Positions 1 to 7,741 of a stretch of 43,811 nucleotides of DNA are shown here, in pieces. The notes beneath the pieces are model-generated. The model did not search any database and had not been told where the DNA came from. It was given only the letters and a program-made list of their open reading frames with translations. A program made the translations under genes and the position numbers. Each line of letters starts with the position of its first letter. The first letter of the stretch is position 1. The DNA is from Pirellulaceae bacterium (lineage in GTDB: Bacteria > Planctomycetota > Planctomycetia > Pirellulales > Pirellulaceae): assembly GCA_025459265.1 (NCBI GenBank), contig JALOQX010000012.1, positions 1 through 43,811 of the forward strand, written 5' to 3'.

Positions 1-277
1 CCGATTCGATTGTTGAGTTGCGTCATCACACCACCCCTTTATGAATACCGACACAAGACAGTTGCTCACGCGACGGTTCATGAGCCGACACGCCGCGCCA
101 CAGCTCGTCGGTTACCAGCTCATTGCCATAAGGTTCCCGAGGCCAAATGTGCGTATCTGGATTCCGAAGAGCTAGGGCCCGTCGCCTGTCGGCAGTTCGT
201 GTCCCTCGCCAACGCCGCAGAATTGCACCGTTCCGCCACTCCGTCTGCACGCATCAGGCCCGCATCGAGGCTGACAC

Positions 278-715
278 GTGATTCGCGAAATCTACTCCGC
301 TCATCTGTTCCTTGGCAACGCGATGGATGCCCGCGACTTGCGACTCCTCTACGACTATCGAATTCGCGCCGTTGTCGATCTCGCCGTCGATGAACCACCG
401 GCTCAATTGTCTCGCGACATGATCTATTGTCGGTTCCCGCTCAACGATGGTGGCGGAAACGCGAACGAAATTGTCGACGCAGCCATTCGTTCCATCATTA
501 CGCTGGTCGATAACCACATCCGGACATTGGTGGCTTGTAGCGCGGGGATGAGCCGGTCGCTAGCAGTCGCGGCGGCAGCCATGGCGATGCATACGGGCAA
601 GACACCAGATGCGTGTCTCACATCGATTGCGGCTAGCGGCCCGCACGACGTGTCACCAATATTATGGTCGCACGTCAAAGCCGTGCACAATCACATCGTC
701 GGTGGTAGCAGCTGA
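278..715 (+). CDS. Dual-specificity-type protein phosphatase
   Basis: A small (145 aa) cytosolic protein with the cysteine-phosphatase P-loop CSAGMSRS at residues 87-94: Cys87 would be the nucleophile and Arg93 binds phosphate, and Asp57 in the preceding loop (PLND) is a candidate general acid. The length and the CxxGxSRS loop fit compact dual-specificity phosphatases. Its substrate cannot be told from the sequence. The start is GTG at 278, chosen because GAGG lies 8 nt upstream and the beta strand before the P-loop needs the whole N-terminus. It stands alone, with no co-directional partner within 700 bases. The residue usually preceding the Cys is His; here it is Ala, a tolerated but uncommon change. 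The family call is fairly secure; the function is not known. Confidence 0.8.
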   Translation: MIREIYSAHLFLGNAMDARDLRLLYDYRIRAVVDLAVDEPPAQLSRDMIYCRFPLNDGGGNANEIVDAAIRSIITLVDNHIRTLVACSAGMSRSLAVAAAAMAMHTGKTPDACLTSIAASGPHDVSPILWSHVKAVHNHIVGGSS

Positions 716-840
716 ACGTGCCGACCAACCGTAGCCGAATTGGGTAGACGGGCAAGTCTCCCGCCCAGCTCGCACACCACGTGGCATGCGGGTCAGCACT
801 ACGCGGTTCGACGCAGAGGAGTATTAAGCCTCGCGGGAGA

Positions 841-916
841 AACCGTGCGTGGCACGTTCTTGGCAGGACGATGGGCCGTCTGGGGTGTCGGCAATTCAAT
901 GGTGCCACGCACCGTT
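841..916. repeat. 76-bp stretch bounded by 15-bp inverted repeats
   Basis: Bases 841-855 and 902-916 are inverted copies of each other with one mismatch in 15 (core GTGCGTGGCAC / GTGCCACGCAC), separated by 46 bases. It lies in the 284-base gap between the phosphatase gene and the convergent lipoprotein gene. It could be a small transposon-derived element or a long bidirectional terminator stem; there is no T-run. Nothing else is recognised in 716-999. Confidence 0.45.
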
Positions 917-999
917 CGTCCCCCGAGAAATGCAGGCCGCACCCGGTTGGATCGTGTACCGGCTGTTCTCGATTGGTCTGCTTTGATTCTGCAGTGAGC

Positions 1000-1533
1000 T
1001 CAGTTTGCGTTTCGTTGTTTCTCGTGTTCGGCTTTTCGAGCTGGGAAATCGACCGCGACCAACTTTTGAGCCTGCTCGTCCCACGCGTATTCCTGGTAGT
1101 ACGGCAACATTGGCAATTTGATCCCGTCCGGCTGATCCGGCTTGATGATCTCTCGGACGAATTCCGCATAAGCGAGCGGTTTCGGATCCTTGATGCTCTG
1201 TGCGTTTCGCAGTTGGATCGCTTGCTCGACAGCCATCGCGGCGATTTTGGCAACGGAGGTCCGATAGGCGTCGGCACTTTGCATCAACGGATTGGTCGAC
1301 TCGATCTTGGTGCTCGCCACAACTCCACCCTTGGCCAGAGCCTGTTTGAGATCCAGGACGTTGTGTGTCGTCTTGTTGAGCGTCTCGCGTGGCGTTGCTT
1401 CTTCTGCAGTCACACCGGTGGACGACGAGTTCGCGGTCTCTCCCTCGGCTGTTTTCGCTGCCGGAACGGGACGGCTGCAGGCGGCCACAGAAGCGAGTAA
1501 CAAGGTCAGTAAGGAGCGGCAGAGGATCTTCAT
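1000..1533 (-). CDS. Putative lipoprotein, unknown function
   Basis: A 177-aa protein that I do not recognise. The ATG at 1533 begins MKILCRSLLTLLLASVAAC, a lipoprotein signal peptide with a lipobox (SVAAC; Cys19), so the mature protein should be membrane-anchored outside the cytoplasm. The open frame extends upstream to 1650, but that extension is arginine-rich and would bury the signal peptide. After a Ser/Thr/Ala-rich linker (about residues 20-55) comes a soluble helical segment with Lys/Gln-rich stretches and a charged C-terminus. No catalytic motif is visible. It is isolated and points toward the phosphatase gene at 278-715. Confidence 0.65.
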   Translation of the reverse strand: MKILCRSLLTLLLASVAACSRPVPAAKTAEGETANSSSTGVTAEEATPRETLNKTTHNVLDLKQALAKGGVVASTKIESTNPLMQSADAYRTSVAKIAAMAVEQAIQLRNAQSIKDPKPLAYAEFVREIIKPDQPDGIKLPMLPYYQEYAWDEQAQKLVAVDFPARKAEHEKQRNAN

Positions 1534-2068
1534 CAGTTGATGCCTTGAACAGGGAGCGTAAAAGGACAACGTCCACTGGCACCGATTATAACCCATGCGA
1601 CGAAGCCGGTCATTCGACGACTCGTTCGGCACGTGACCGCGGGCACACATCTTCCGACGCGCATGCCTGTTCGTCTCCCCTGCGAAGTGGCTCCCTGCTC
1701 ACGTTGCCCCCGCACACAATTCACTCCAGGGAGTGTGATGCCACTCTAAGTTCCCGTGGTTGGCACCACACGATTCGTTGGCTTCCGTGCGAGCGGTCCG
1801 CCGTCGCCGACGCGTGTTCCCAGCAAACGTATGGCCCAGGTGAGACGCGCCGGAAATCGACCTTTTTTTTGCGGGACAGGCGTGTCCTGCCGGCCTGTGC
1901 AGCTGACTGTGGTCGTCACCACCACCTCGGCACCGAAACGCACCCTACTAGCCTGCACATCCCCCTGGGGCAGTTTCCGCGTGGGGCGAACAGTGAATCG
2001 ATGTCATCGTAGTGACGGCGCGAAGGTCTCTTCTTGCGTGTGTGGCCCTCACACGATCGGTCGTGGAA
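1534..2068. other. Gene-poor stretch
   Basis: No convincing gene was seen on either strand. An 8-base T run at 1863-1870 precedes a short hairpin at 1871-1890 (stem GCGGGACA with one G-T pair, loop GGCG). The T run lies on the wrong side of the hairpin for a plus-strand terminator. Confidence 0.5.
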
Positions 2069-2346
2069 TCAGCGCAGATCCAAGCGGCCCAGCAAATGCA
2101 GCTCGCCACGGATCGCCACGATCGCCGGGCGATTCATGCCAAGAGCCACGATCGTCGCGCGTCCCACAGGACTGCGTCCCTCGATTCGATAGTCGGCGGA
2201 TATCGCGAAATTCCGCCTCCACTCATCCTTGCGCGGATGATGAAGAGGAACATCTTTACCATCGGCCGGGTCATGCGCAGTCACGCGCGCCGACTTGCGG
2301 AGCGAACAGAAACGCATGTAAGAGCCAAGTTATCGGCCGTCGTCGT
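2069..2346 (-). pseudogene. HNH endonuclease C-terminal remnant, frameshifted
   Basis: The minus strand encodes CSLRKSARVTAHDP, then PLHHPRKDEW, then GRSPVGRATIVALGMNRP, running to a stop at 2069. This is the characteristic C-terminal half of the HNH-endonuclease family common in planctomycetes and cyanobacteria. Just upstream, in a different frame, 2314-2346 reads TTTADNLALTC, which is the expected preceding segment (family pattern: NLAL-x-C, then CxLRK). The two halves join if one base is restored near 2310, so a single-base deletion is the simplest explanation. The HNH catalytic histidine region and the N-terminus are absent upstream. It lies next to tRNA-Lys in a gene-poor stretch. I read it as a decaying gene; a small live gene starting at ATG 2317 is less likely. 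Confidence 0.55.
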
Positions 2347-2736
2347 GCTACATGGAGCACAGACACCCTGATCCCGCCCCCTGATTCCGCCACCGCCCCG
2401 TTGGTGCCCTCGGGCATTTGGTGACTAAGACGAGACGAGCCTGTAAGACACGTTCGCCCGATGCCAACAGAAGGAGCCCGACGAGACGGAATCGACCTGG
2501 CGATGGGTCAATCAGGGACTCGAAACGTTGAGGCCAACGCAGGATTACTTCTTAGCTCGACCGAATTTCGTATTCCGTGAGAGGGCAGCTGTTCAAGCCC
2601 CGTTGATAGCTAACTCCTTGAACTGTAGTATGTAACGTCAGGCTGGAAGTACTGAAATCGCTCCCTCCAATGGTGTGGTATTGTTTATCACAAACGAATT
2701 AATGGCAAATCATAAGTTGTTTTGCCACAAGTGTTT
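2347..2736. other. Intergenic stretch, AT-rich toward tRNA-Lys
   Basis: No gene was seen. From about 2600 to 2736 the sequence is clearly more AT-rich than the surroundings (for example TTGTTTATCA and CAAATCATAAG) and presumably contains the tRNA promoter, but no -35/-10 pair with good spacing stands out. Confidence 0.5.
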
Positions 2737-2809
<73 letters not shown>

Positions 2810-2947
2810 TTGCTTCTGCGCCGTGGCTCGCCGGGCGGTGCTTGGTGCCCTGGCGCGACCCGGTCGGGTCGACGTAGCGGTCACACTAGTCGCCGCAAGA
2901 CACCATGCACACCGGCACAGCCTACGGTCGTTAGCCGTGGTTCGGCG

Positions 2948-4321
2948 TCACAGGAGCCACTTCGTGCGGTATTGGGTCTGCACGAAGCGGGCGGCCTCGG
3001 GGGCGTTGGTAGCCTTCATCCGCTCGCCGTCCCAATCCAGACTCTGGCCGGCGCGAATGCCGACGACGCCGGCCAGGCCGATCTCGGTGAGCTTGCCGCC
3101 CAGGTCGAAATCCGAGAAGGTCTGACCTTTACCCTGGCAGGCGTCGATCCACTCTTGACCGTGGCCGGTCGTTCTAGGCAGCGTCTTGGGAATCGCCCGG
3201 GTGCCCTCGTGATCATTGACGCCCTGGAGGCGAGCTTCGCCGTTGAGCCGGATTAGCCCACCTTCATTCCAGTGACTGGTGTAGATGCACCCTTTGTCGC
3301 CGACAATCAGCAACCCGTCTGGCACGTCGTCGCCGTAGGTATCGCGCAGCGGCCGGAGCACGTCAGCCGACGGTCGGCCGTTTCCCTGCCAGTGCAGCGC
3401 CACGGCTGGGCGGTCGCCCCGCGCAGGAAAGTGGAACTCAACGGCCGCCTTGTCGGGCAACTGTCGTCCGTCCTCGATGTTGATCACGATCCGCTCGGGA
3501 TAGTCGAGCTCCAACGCTCGCAGGGGCAGGTTGATTGCGTGGCAGCAGAAATCGGCCAAGCCGCCGTTGCCGAAGTCAAACCACCCACGCCAGCGGAACG
3601 GATGGTAGACCTCGTTCTTGTAGGGACGCATCGCAGACGGTCCGACCCACAGATCCCAGTTGAAACCCGCCGGCACGGGATCTTCACCCTCGGCACTGCC
3701 TTCGCTGGCCATCACGCCAATACCCCAGTGGTACATCTCCTTGATCGTCCCCAGCGCGCCGGCTCGAATCAGTTCCGTGCAGCGCCGCAACGACTCGCTG
3801 GCGCTCCCCTGATTGCCCATCTGCGTCACGACATTGCAGGTGCGCGAGAGCTCCCGCAGCTCACGGGCCTCGGCCACGCTGTGCGTCAGCGGCTTCTCGC
3901 AATAAACGTGCTTCCCCGCCAGCATGAACGCCTTGCAGAGCGGCGCGTGCCAGTGGTCCGGCGTGCCGACCAGCACCGCGTCAAAGCTGGCCGCCTGATC
4001 GAGCAATCGGCGATAGTCTTCGTACGCTTGTGCATCCTGCGTGGCGTCCCCTGCGGCAGCCTTCGCATCGGCCCGGGTCAGCTTGATCATCTCCTGGTCG
4101 GGATCGCAGAGCGCTGTGAGTCGCACGCCGCCACCAAGCAGACCTCGCATCACACCGCGTCCCTGTCCACCGCAACCGACCACCGCCAGTCGTAGTGCGC
4201 TGTTGGCCGCTGTGGACCGGGCCTCGGCACGCGTCAAGACCAGCGGTGCGCCGAATGCCAGCGTTCCCACGCCGGCTGCTGTGCGCACAAAAGAGCGTCG
4301 CGAGATGAGCTGTCGCTTCAT
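2948..4321 (-). CDS. Gfo/Idh/MocA family oxidoreductase, Tat-exported type
   Basis: A 457-aa NAD(P)-dependent oxidoreductase-like protein. The ATG at 4321 begins MKRQLISRRSFVRTAAG, a twin-arginine (Tat) signal followed by a hydrophobic stretch, so it is probably exported. A Rossmann nucleotide-binding motif (VVGCGGQGRG) follows at about residue 45, and the family's EKP motif (YCEKPLTHSV) at about 145. The C-terminal half has WRGWFDFGNGGLADFCCH, typical of the planctomycete paralogues. Such proteins are thought to oxidise or rearrange sugars, but the substrate is unknown here. A 62-aa gene lies 47 bases upstream on the same strand. A related paralogue is at 36431-37759. The family call is secure; the reaction is not known. 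Confidence 0.93.
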   Translation of the reverse strand: MKRQLISRRSFVRTAAGVGTLAFGAPLVLTRAEARSTAANSALRLAVVGCGGQGRGVMRGLLGGGVRLTALCDPDQEMIKLTRADAKAAAGDATQDAQAYEDYRRLLDQAASFDAVLVGTPDHWHAPLCKAFMLAGKHVYCEKPLTHSVAEARELRELSRTCNVVTQMGNQGSASESLRRCTELIRAGALGTIKEMYHWGIGVMASEGSAEGEDPVPAGFNWDLWVGPSAMRPYKNEVYHPFRWRGWFDFGNGGLADFCCHAINLPLRALELDYPERIVINIEDGRQLPDKAAVEFHFPARGDRPAVALHWQGNGRPSADVLRPLRDTYGDDVPDGLLIVGDKGCIYTSHWNEGGLIRLNGEARLQGVNDHEGTRAIPKTLPRTTGHGQEWIDACQGKGQTFSDFDLGGKLTEIGLAGVVGIRAGQSLDWDGERMKATNAPEAARFVQTQYRTKWLL

Positions 4322-4368
4322 GGCATCACCCTGTTTCTGAAGTTGCGATGTAAAGACGCGTTGGACTG

Positions 4369-4557
4369 TCAGAGGTACTTTTTCATGTCGTACTTCCTGG
4401 CGAGCTCGATTCTCTGCTCCGCTGGGAGCGAAGTCATGTACTTTCTCCAACCGGGGCACCAGCCGGCATGCCAGCGCCACAGGCGACCCAGCAGAGACCT
4501 TGGATTGGTGTCATACCTCGCCCGAAAGCGGCACTTCCCGCAGCTGTGTTCCGCCAT
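4369..4557 (-). CDS. Conserved small protein, WCPGW motif
   Basis: A 62-aa protein with an N-terminal CGKC pair, then RARYDTNPRSLLGRLWRWH, then WCPGWRKYMTSLP and a charged helical tail ending DMKKYL. I recall similar uncharacterised small proteins from other bacteria with the layout CxxC - NPxSxLGRLWRWH - WCPGW, but no function. The three cysteines could bind a metal or a cofactor. The ATG at 4557 is preferred over a GTG at 4578 because GAGGAG lies 8 nt upstream of it. It is 47 bases upstream of the Gfo/Idh/MocA gene and probably shares its transcript. Confidence 0.7.
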   Translation of the reverse strand: MAEHSCGKCRFRARYDTNPRSLLGRLWRWHAGWCPGWRKYMTSLPAEQRIELARKYDMKKYL

Positions 4558-5217
4558 GGTTCTGTCTCCTCGATTCACACCGTCGTACCTTGACGTGCTC
4601 GCGCCGTGGTGCGTGCGGCGATGTTCTTCCGGCTATCGTATCGCGTCACCGCCGTCCGCTCAATCACGCCACGGAGCCGATGATCTGCGCTCCCCATCGG
4701 GCGAGCCGATGGGGGAGCAGAGCGCGCGCGACAGCCCCCCGGTGCTTGCCACCGGGGGGAAGCAGATCATCGGCTACGTGCGGCGACCACTCCACTCGGC
4801 GGCCGAGTCCACCGGCCTCCATGCGACCCGTGCTCGGCCGAGGCCGCCACAGCCGGAGTGCGACGCGCGCGGCGCGCCACCTAGCCGATGATCTGCGCTC
4901 CCCATCGGGCGAGCCGATGGGGGAGCGGAGAGGCGTGGTAGCGCGTCACGTAGCTGATGATCTGGGCTCCCCATCGGGCGAGCCGATGGGGGAGCGGAGG
5001 GTGCGCGCGGTGTTGCCGCCACGTAGCTGATGGTCTGTGCTCCCCATCGGGCGAGCCGATGGGGGAGCGGAGCGGCGTGGTAGCGCGTCACGTAGCTGAT
5101 GATCTGGGCTCCCCATCGGGCGAGCCGATGGGGGAGCTCACGTAGCTGATGATCTGGGCTCCCCATCGGGCGAGCCGATGGGGGAGCGGATGATGGAAGA
5201 CGCAGCCAGGAGACCAA
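4558..5217. repeat. Array of palindromic elements with common head
   Basis: A 660-base intergenic stretch filled by repeats. Six near-identical 28-bp imperfect palindromes (left arm CTCCCCATCGG, loop GCGAG, right arm CCGATGGGGGAG with one bulged G) lie at 4690-4717, 4898-4925, 4967-4994, 5040-5067, 5109-5136 and 5159-5186. Each is preceded by a conserved head, GTAGCTGATGATCTG or a close variant. Spacing between palindrome starts is 208, 69, 73, 69 and 50 bases. Between the first two lies an inverted copy of the head (4761-4780) attached to another palindrome (4735-4760; arms CCCCCCGGT/ACCGGGGGG). This looks like a cluster of REP-like elements, not CRISPR. It separates two minus-strand genes. 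Confidence 0.9.
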
Positions 5218-5532
5218 CTACCGGTACGTCCACCCGCACCGCTTGCAGACTCCGTCCCCTGCGGGGATTGACGCACCACAAGACAGACATTTCATGGCCT
5301 CAGCCGTCTGCGTCTCTGCTTCGCCGTCGACCTGCGGATCGATGAACCATTCAAGGTGCCCGCAGGCGGAGCAGACAAACACCGACGCCGTTTCATTGAG
5401 CCAACCCAGACCGAGGAAGGACATCATCCGTGTATTCAATTGCACGCTGCGCCGTGCGAAGTGACTTCCTCCACAATGCGGGCATGCCAGTACCTTGCCA
5501 CCTACCGCGATACTTCGTTTCGCGTCTTCCAT
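5218..5532 (-). CDS. Double zinc-ribbon protein
   Basis: A 104-aa protein with two zinc ribbons. The first is CPHCGG at about residue 17 paired with CSACGH at about 54; the second is CLSCGAS at about 81 paired with CKRCGW at about 96. Between the first pair is NTRMMSFLGLGWLNETASVFVC, a pattern seen in bacterial nucleic-acid-binding zinc-ribbon proteins of unknown role. The ATG at 5532 (MEDAKRSIAVGG) is chosen; the frame stays open to 5649 but no good ribosome-binding site decides it, and ATG 5586 is an alternative. It lies 91 bases downstream of pgm on the same strand and may be co-transcribed. The function is unknown. Confidence 0.72.
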   Translation of the reverse strand: MEDAKRSIAVGGKVLACPHCGGSHFARRSVQLNTRMMSFLGLGWLNETASVFVCSACGHLEWFIDPQVDGEAETQTAEAMKCLSCGASIPAGDGVCKRCGWTYR

Positions 5533-5623
5533 TTCATTGCCCCGAAAGTGCGCAATGGAATTATCCCGGATCGGTGTGAAGTACATTCCGGAGTGCCACA
5601 CCGACACGGCTCTTGACGTGTAG

Positions 5624-7267
5624 TTAGCCGGCCGCCTGCAGTGCCGCATCCACGATCAGGCGTGCTTCGTCGATAATCCGTTCCAGGTGCGTCGGGTCGC
5701 GAAAACTCTCCGCGTAGATCTTGTACACGTTCTCCGTCCCGGACGGGCGCGCCGCAAACCAGCCGGCGGCGGTGACCACCTTGAGCCCGCCCAGCGCAGC
5801 CTGATTGCCCGGCGCATGGGTCTGTTTGTCCGTGATCGGGTCGCCGGCCAGGGTGGCCGCGGTGACGTGCCGGGGCGACAGGTTTTTCAGGACCGCCTTC
5901 TGCCGCGCGTCGGCCGGTTGGTCCAGGCGGCGATAGCACGGCTGACCGAACTCGCGCGTGATGTCGGCGAAATGCTCGCCCGGATCGCGCCCGGTGCGCG
6001 CCGTGATCTCGGCCGCCAGCAGTCCCAGGATGAGGCCGTCTTTGTCGGTGGTCCACACGGTGCCGTCGCGGCGCAGGAAACTCGCCCCCGCACTTTCCTC
6101 CCCGGCAAAGCCAAACTGTCCGGTGTACAGACCGTCCACGAACCACTTGAAGCCGACCGGCACTTCGCACACGACGCGGCCCAGCGCCTGGGCCACGCGA
6201 TCGATGATCCCGCTGCTCACCGCCGTCTTCCCCACCGCCAGCTGCGCCGGCCATTGCGGACGGTGCGTGAACAGGTAGCGGATCGCCACGGCCAGATAGT
6301 GATTCGGATTGAGCAGGCCAGCCGACCGCGTCACGATGCCGTGCCGATCGACGTCGGGATCATTGCCGAAGGCCACGTCGAACGAGTCCTTGAGCCCGAC
6401 CAGGTTGGCCATGGCGTACGGACTCGAGCAGTCCATCCGAATCTTGCCGTCGTGATCCAACGGCATGAACGCGAATTGCGGATCGATCCCCGGATTGACC
6501 ACGCTCAGGTTGATCCCGTACCGCGTCTGGATCGGCTCCCAGTAGCGGACCGCGGCGCCCCCGAGCGGATCGACGCCCACGCGCAAGCCCGCCGCGCGGA
6601 TCACGTCGAAGTCGATCACCGCCGAGAGATCCTCCACGTACGGCGTCATCAGGTCGGCCGCGGTGATGCAGTCGGGGCGCGTCGTGTCGAGACGGCGGCG
6701 GGGCACGACGGTGCCGGCCCGCAGCAGTGCATTGGCTCGATCCTGGATCCACGTCGTGGCGTCGGTATCCGCGGGTCCACCGTGGGGCGGATTGTACTTG
6801 AACCCGCCGTCGGCCGGCGGGTTATGCGAGGGAGTGATGACGATGCCGTCGGCCAACTCCGTGGACCGGCCGCGGTTGTGCGCGAGGATCTGCCGGGAGA
6901 TGACCGGCGTGGGTGTGTAGCCGTCGTCGGCCTGGATCACCGTCGCGACCTGCTGCGCCGCGAGCACCTCGAGTGCCGTCTGCTGCGCGGGCGCCGACAG
7001 AGCATGCGTGTCTTTGCCCAGGAACAGTGGTCCGGTGAATCCCTGGTGGTGGCGATACTCGCAGATCGCCAGCGTGATGGCGGCGATGTGGGCTTCGTTG
7101 AACGTGCCGTCGGTCGCCGTGCCGCGATGTCCGCTGGTGCCGAACGACACGCGCTGCCGCGGATCCTCCGGTTCCGGCCGCCGCGTGTAGTACTGGTCGA
7201 TCAACCGGGTGATGTCCGTCAGCGTGTCGCGTGGCGCGACCACGCCGGGAGTACCTGCCTGTGCCAT
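5624..7267 (-). CDS. pgm: Phosphoglucomutase (alpha-D-glucose phosphate-specific)
   Basis: A 547-aa enzyme interconverting glucose 1-phosphate and glucose 6-phosphate, the branch point to glycogen and nucleotide sugars. The active-site loop TPSHNPP carries the phosphoserine Ser147. The metal site [10 protein letters not shown] has Asp303, Asp305 and Asp307. The sugar loop is GEESAGASF, and [12 protein letters not shown] near the C-terminus binds phosphate. The length matches the enterobacterial Pgm type (about 546 aa). The ATG at 7267 is preceded by GAGGAG 5 bases upstream, although the frame is open far beyond it because it runs antisense to glgX. It is divergent from glgX, so glycogen breakdown and glucose-1-phosphate use are neighbours. 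Confidence 0.97.
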   Translation of the reverse strand: MAQAGTPGVVAPRDTLTDITRLIDQYYTRRPEPEDPRQRVSFGTSGHRGTATDGTFNEAHIAAITLAICEYRHHQGFTGPLFLGKDTHALSAPAQQTALEVLAAQQVATVIQADDGYTPTPVISRQILAHNRGRSTELADGIVITPSHNPPADGGFKYNPPHGGPADTDATTWIQDRANALLRAGTVVPRRRLDTTRPDCITAADLMTPYVEDLSAVIDFDVIRAAGLRVGVDPLGGAAVRYWEPIQTRYGINLSVVNPGIDPQFAFMPLDHDGKIRMDCSSPYAMANLVGLKDSFDVAFGNDPDVDRHGIVTRSAGLLNPNHYLAVAIRYLFTHRPQWPAQLAVGKTAVSSGIIDRVAQALGRVVCEVPVGFKWFVDGLYTGQFGFAGEESAGASFLRRDGTVWTTDKDGLILGLLAAEITARTGRDPGEHFADITREFGQPCYRRLDQPADARQKAVLKNLSPRHVTAATLAGDPITDKQTHAPGNQAALGGLKVVTAAGWFAARPSGTENVYKIYAESFRDPTHLERIIDEARLIVDAALQAAG

Positions 7268-7741
7268 GGATCTCCTCGACCTCCTGTGTATCGCGTCCGG
7301 ATCTGCCGCCGGCGCGGCCCCGAGGCGCAGCGCCGGGCCGGCCTGCCACCACACCCGGTTTCGCCGCCGGCTGTCCATTGTCCGGTTCCTGCCCGCGCGT
7401 GCCAAGCGGGGAGCTGGCCGGGCCGGTGCTTTGTCCACGCTGAGAATTGGGGTGGCCGGGGTCGAACGAAGTGAGCCCCTGCCGCGACAAAGCCGGGGGG
7501 CGAGCTGAAGCTCGACCCCAGCCACCCAATCCCACGATGCAGCGCTGACAAAGCGCTCCTCCCGCAGGCCGCACACGTGCAGCGCGGCGCACGGCGCCGA
7601 GCGTGGTGTACAATAGATTACCCACCGGCGGCGCCCCGGGGATGGCAGCCCGGCCGGCTGCCCGTACCGTCCCCGCGGCCGGCCCACGGCGCGACCCGCA
7701 CGGTCGTTACGATTCGCACCATCGCCACGAAGCCACCCTCC
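7268..7741. other. Divergent pgm/glgX intergenic region
   Basis: 474 bases without a gene. It holds one copy of a 78-bp dispersed element (7450-7527, listed separately) and probably both divergent promoters. A possible -10 for glgX is TACAAT at 7609-7614, without a convincing -35. The frame of glgX is open back to 7577, but that segment has no family similarity. Confidence 0.5.
7450..7527. repeat. 78-bp dispersed element with inverted ends, copy A
   Basis: It is bounded by GGGTGGCCGGGG at 7450-7461 and CCCCAGCCACCC at 7516-7527, which are inverted repeats with one mismatch. Inside are CGAACGAAGT and GGCGAGCT. The same layout, at closely similar length and sequence, recurs at 17190-17266. It is probably a small non-coding mobile or REP-like element. 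Confidence 0.75.

Noticed and set aside
26-250. Minus-strand frame containing ELVTDELW, reminiscent of the N-terminus of IS5-family transposases
   Set aside because: Only about ten residues look similar and nothing downstream supports a transposase; the match may be chance.
1863-1890. Intrinsic terminator (8-T run beside a hairpin)
   Set aside because: The T run precedes the hairpin on the plus strand and becomes an A run after it on the minus strand, so neither orientation works.
4690-5186. A CRISPR-like array
   Set aside because: The repeats are strong palindromes, the intervals differ in length and are themselves repeated rather than unique, and there is no cas gene in the window.
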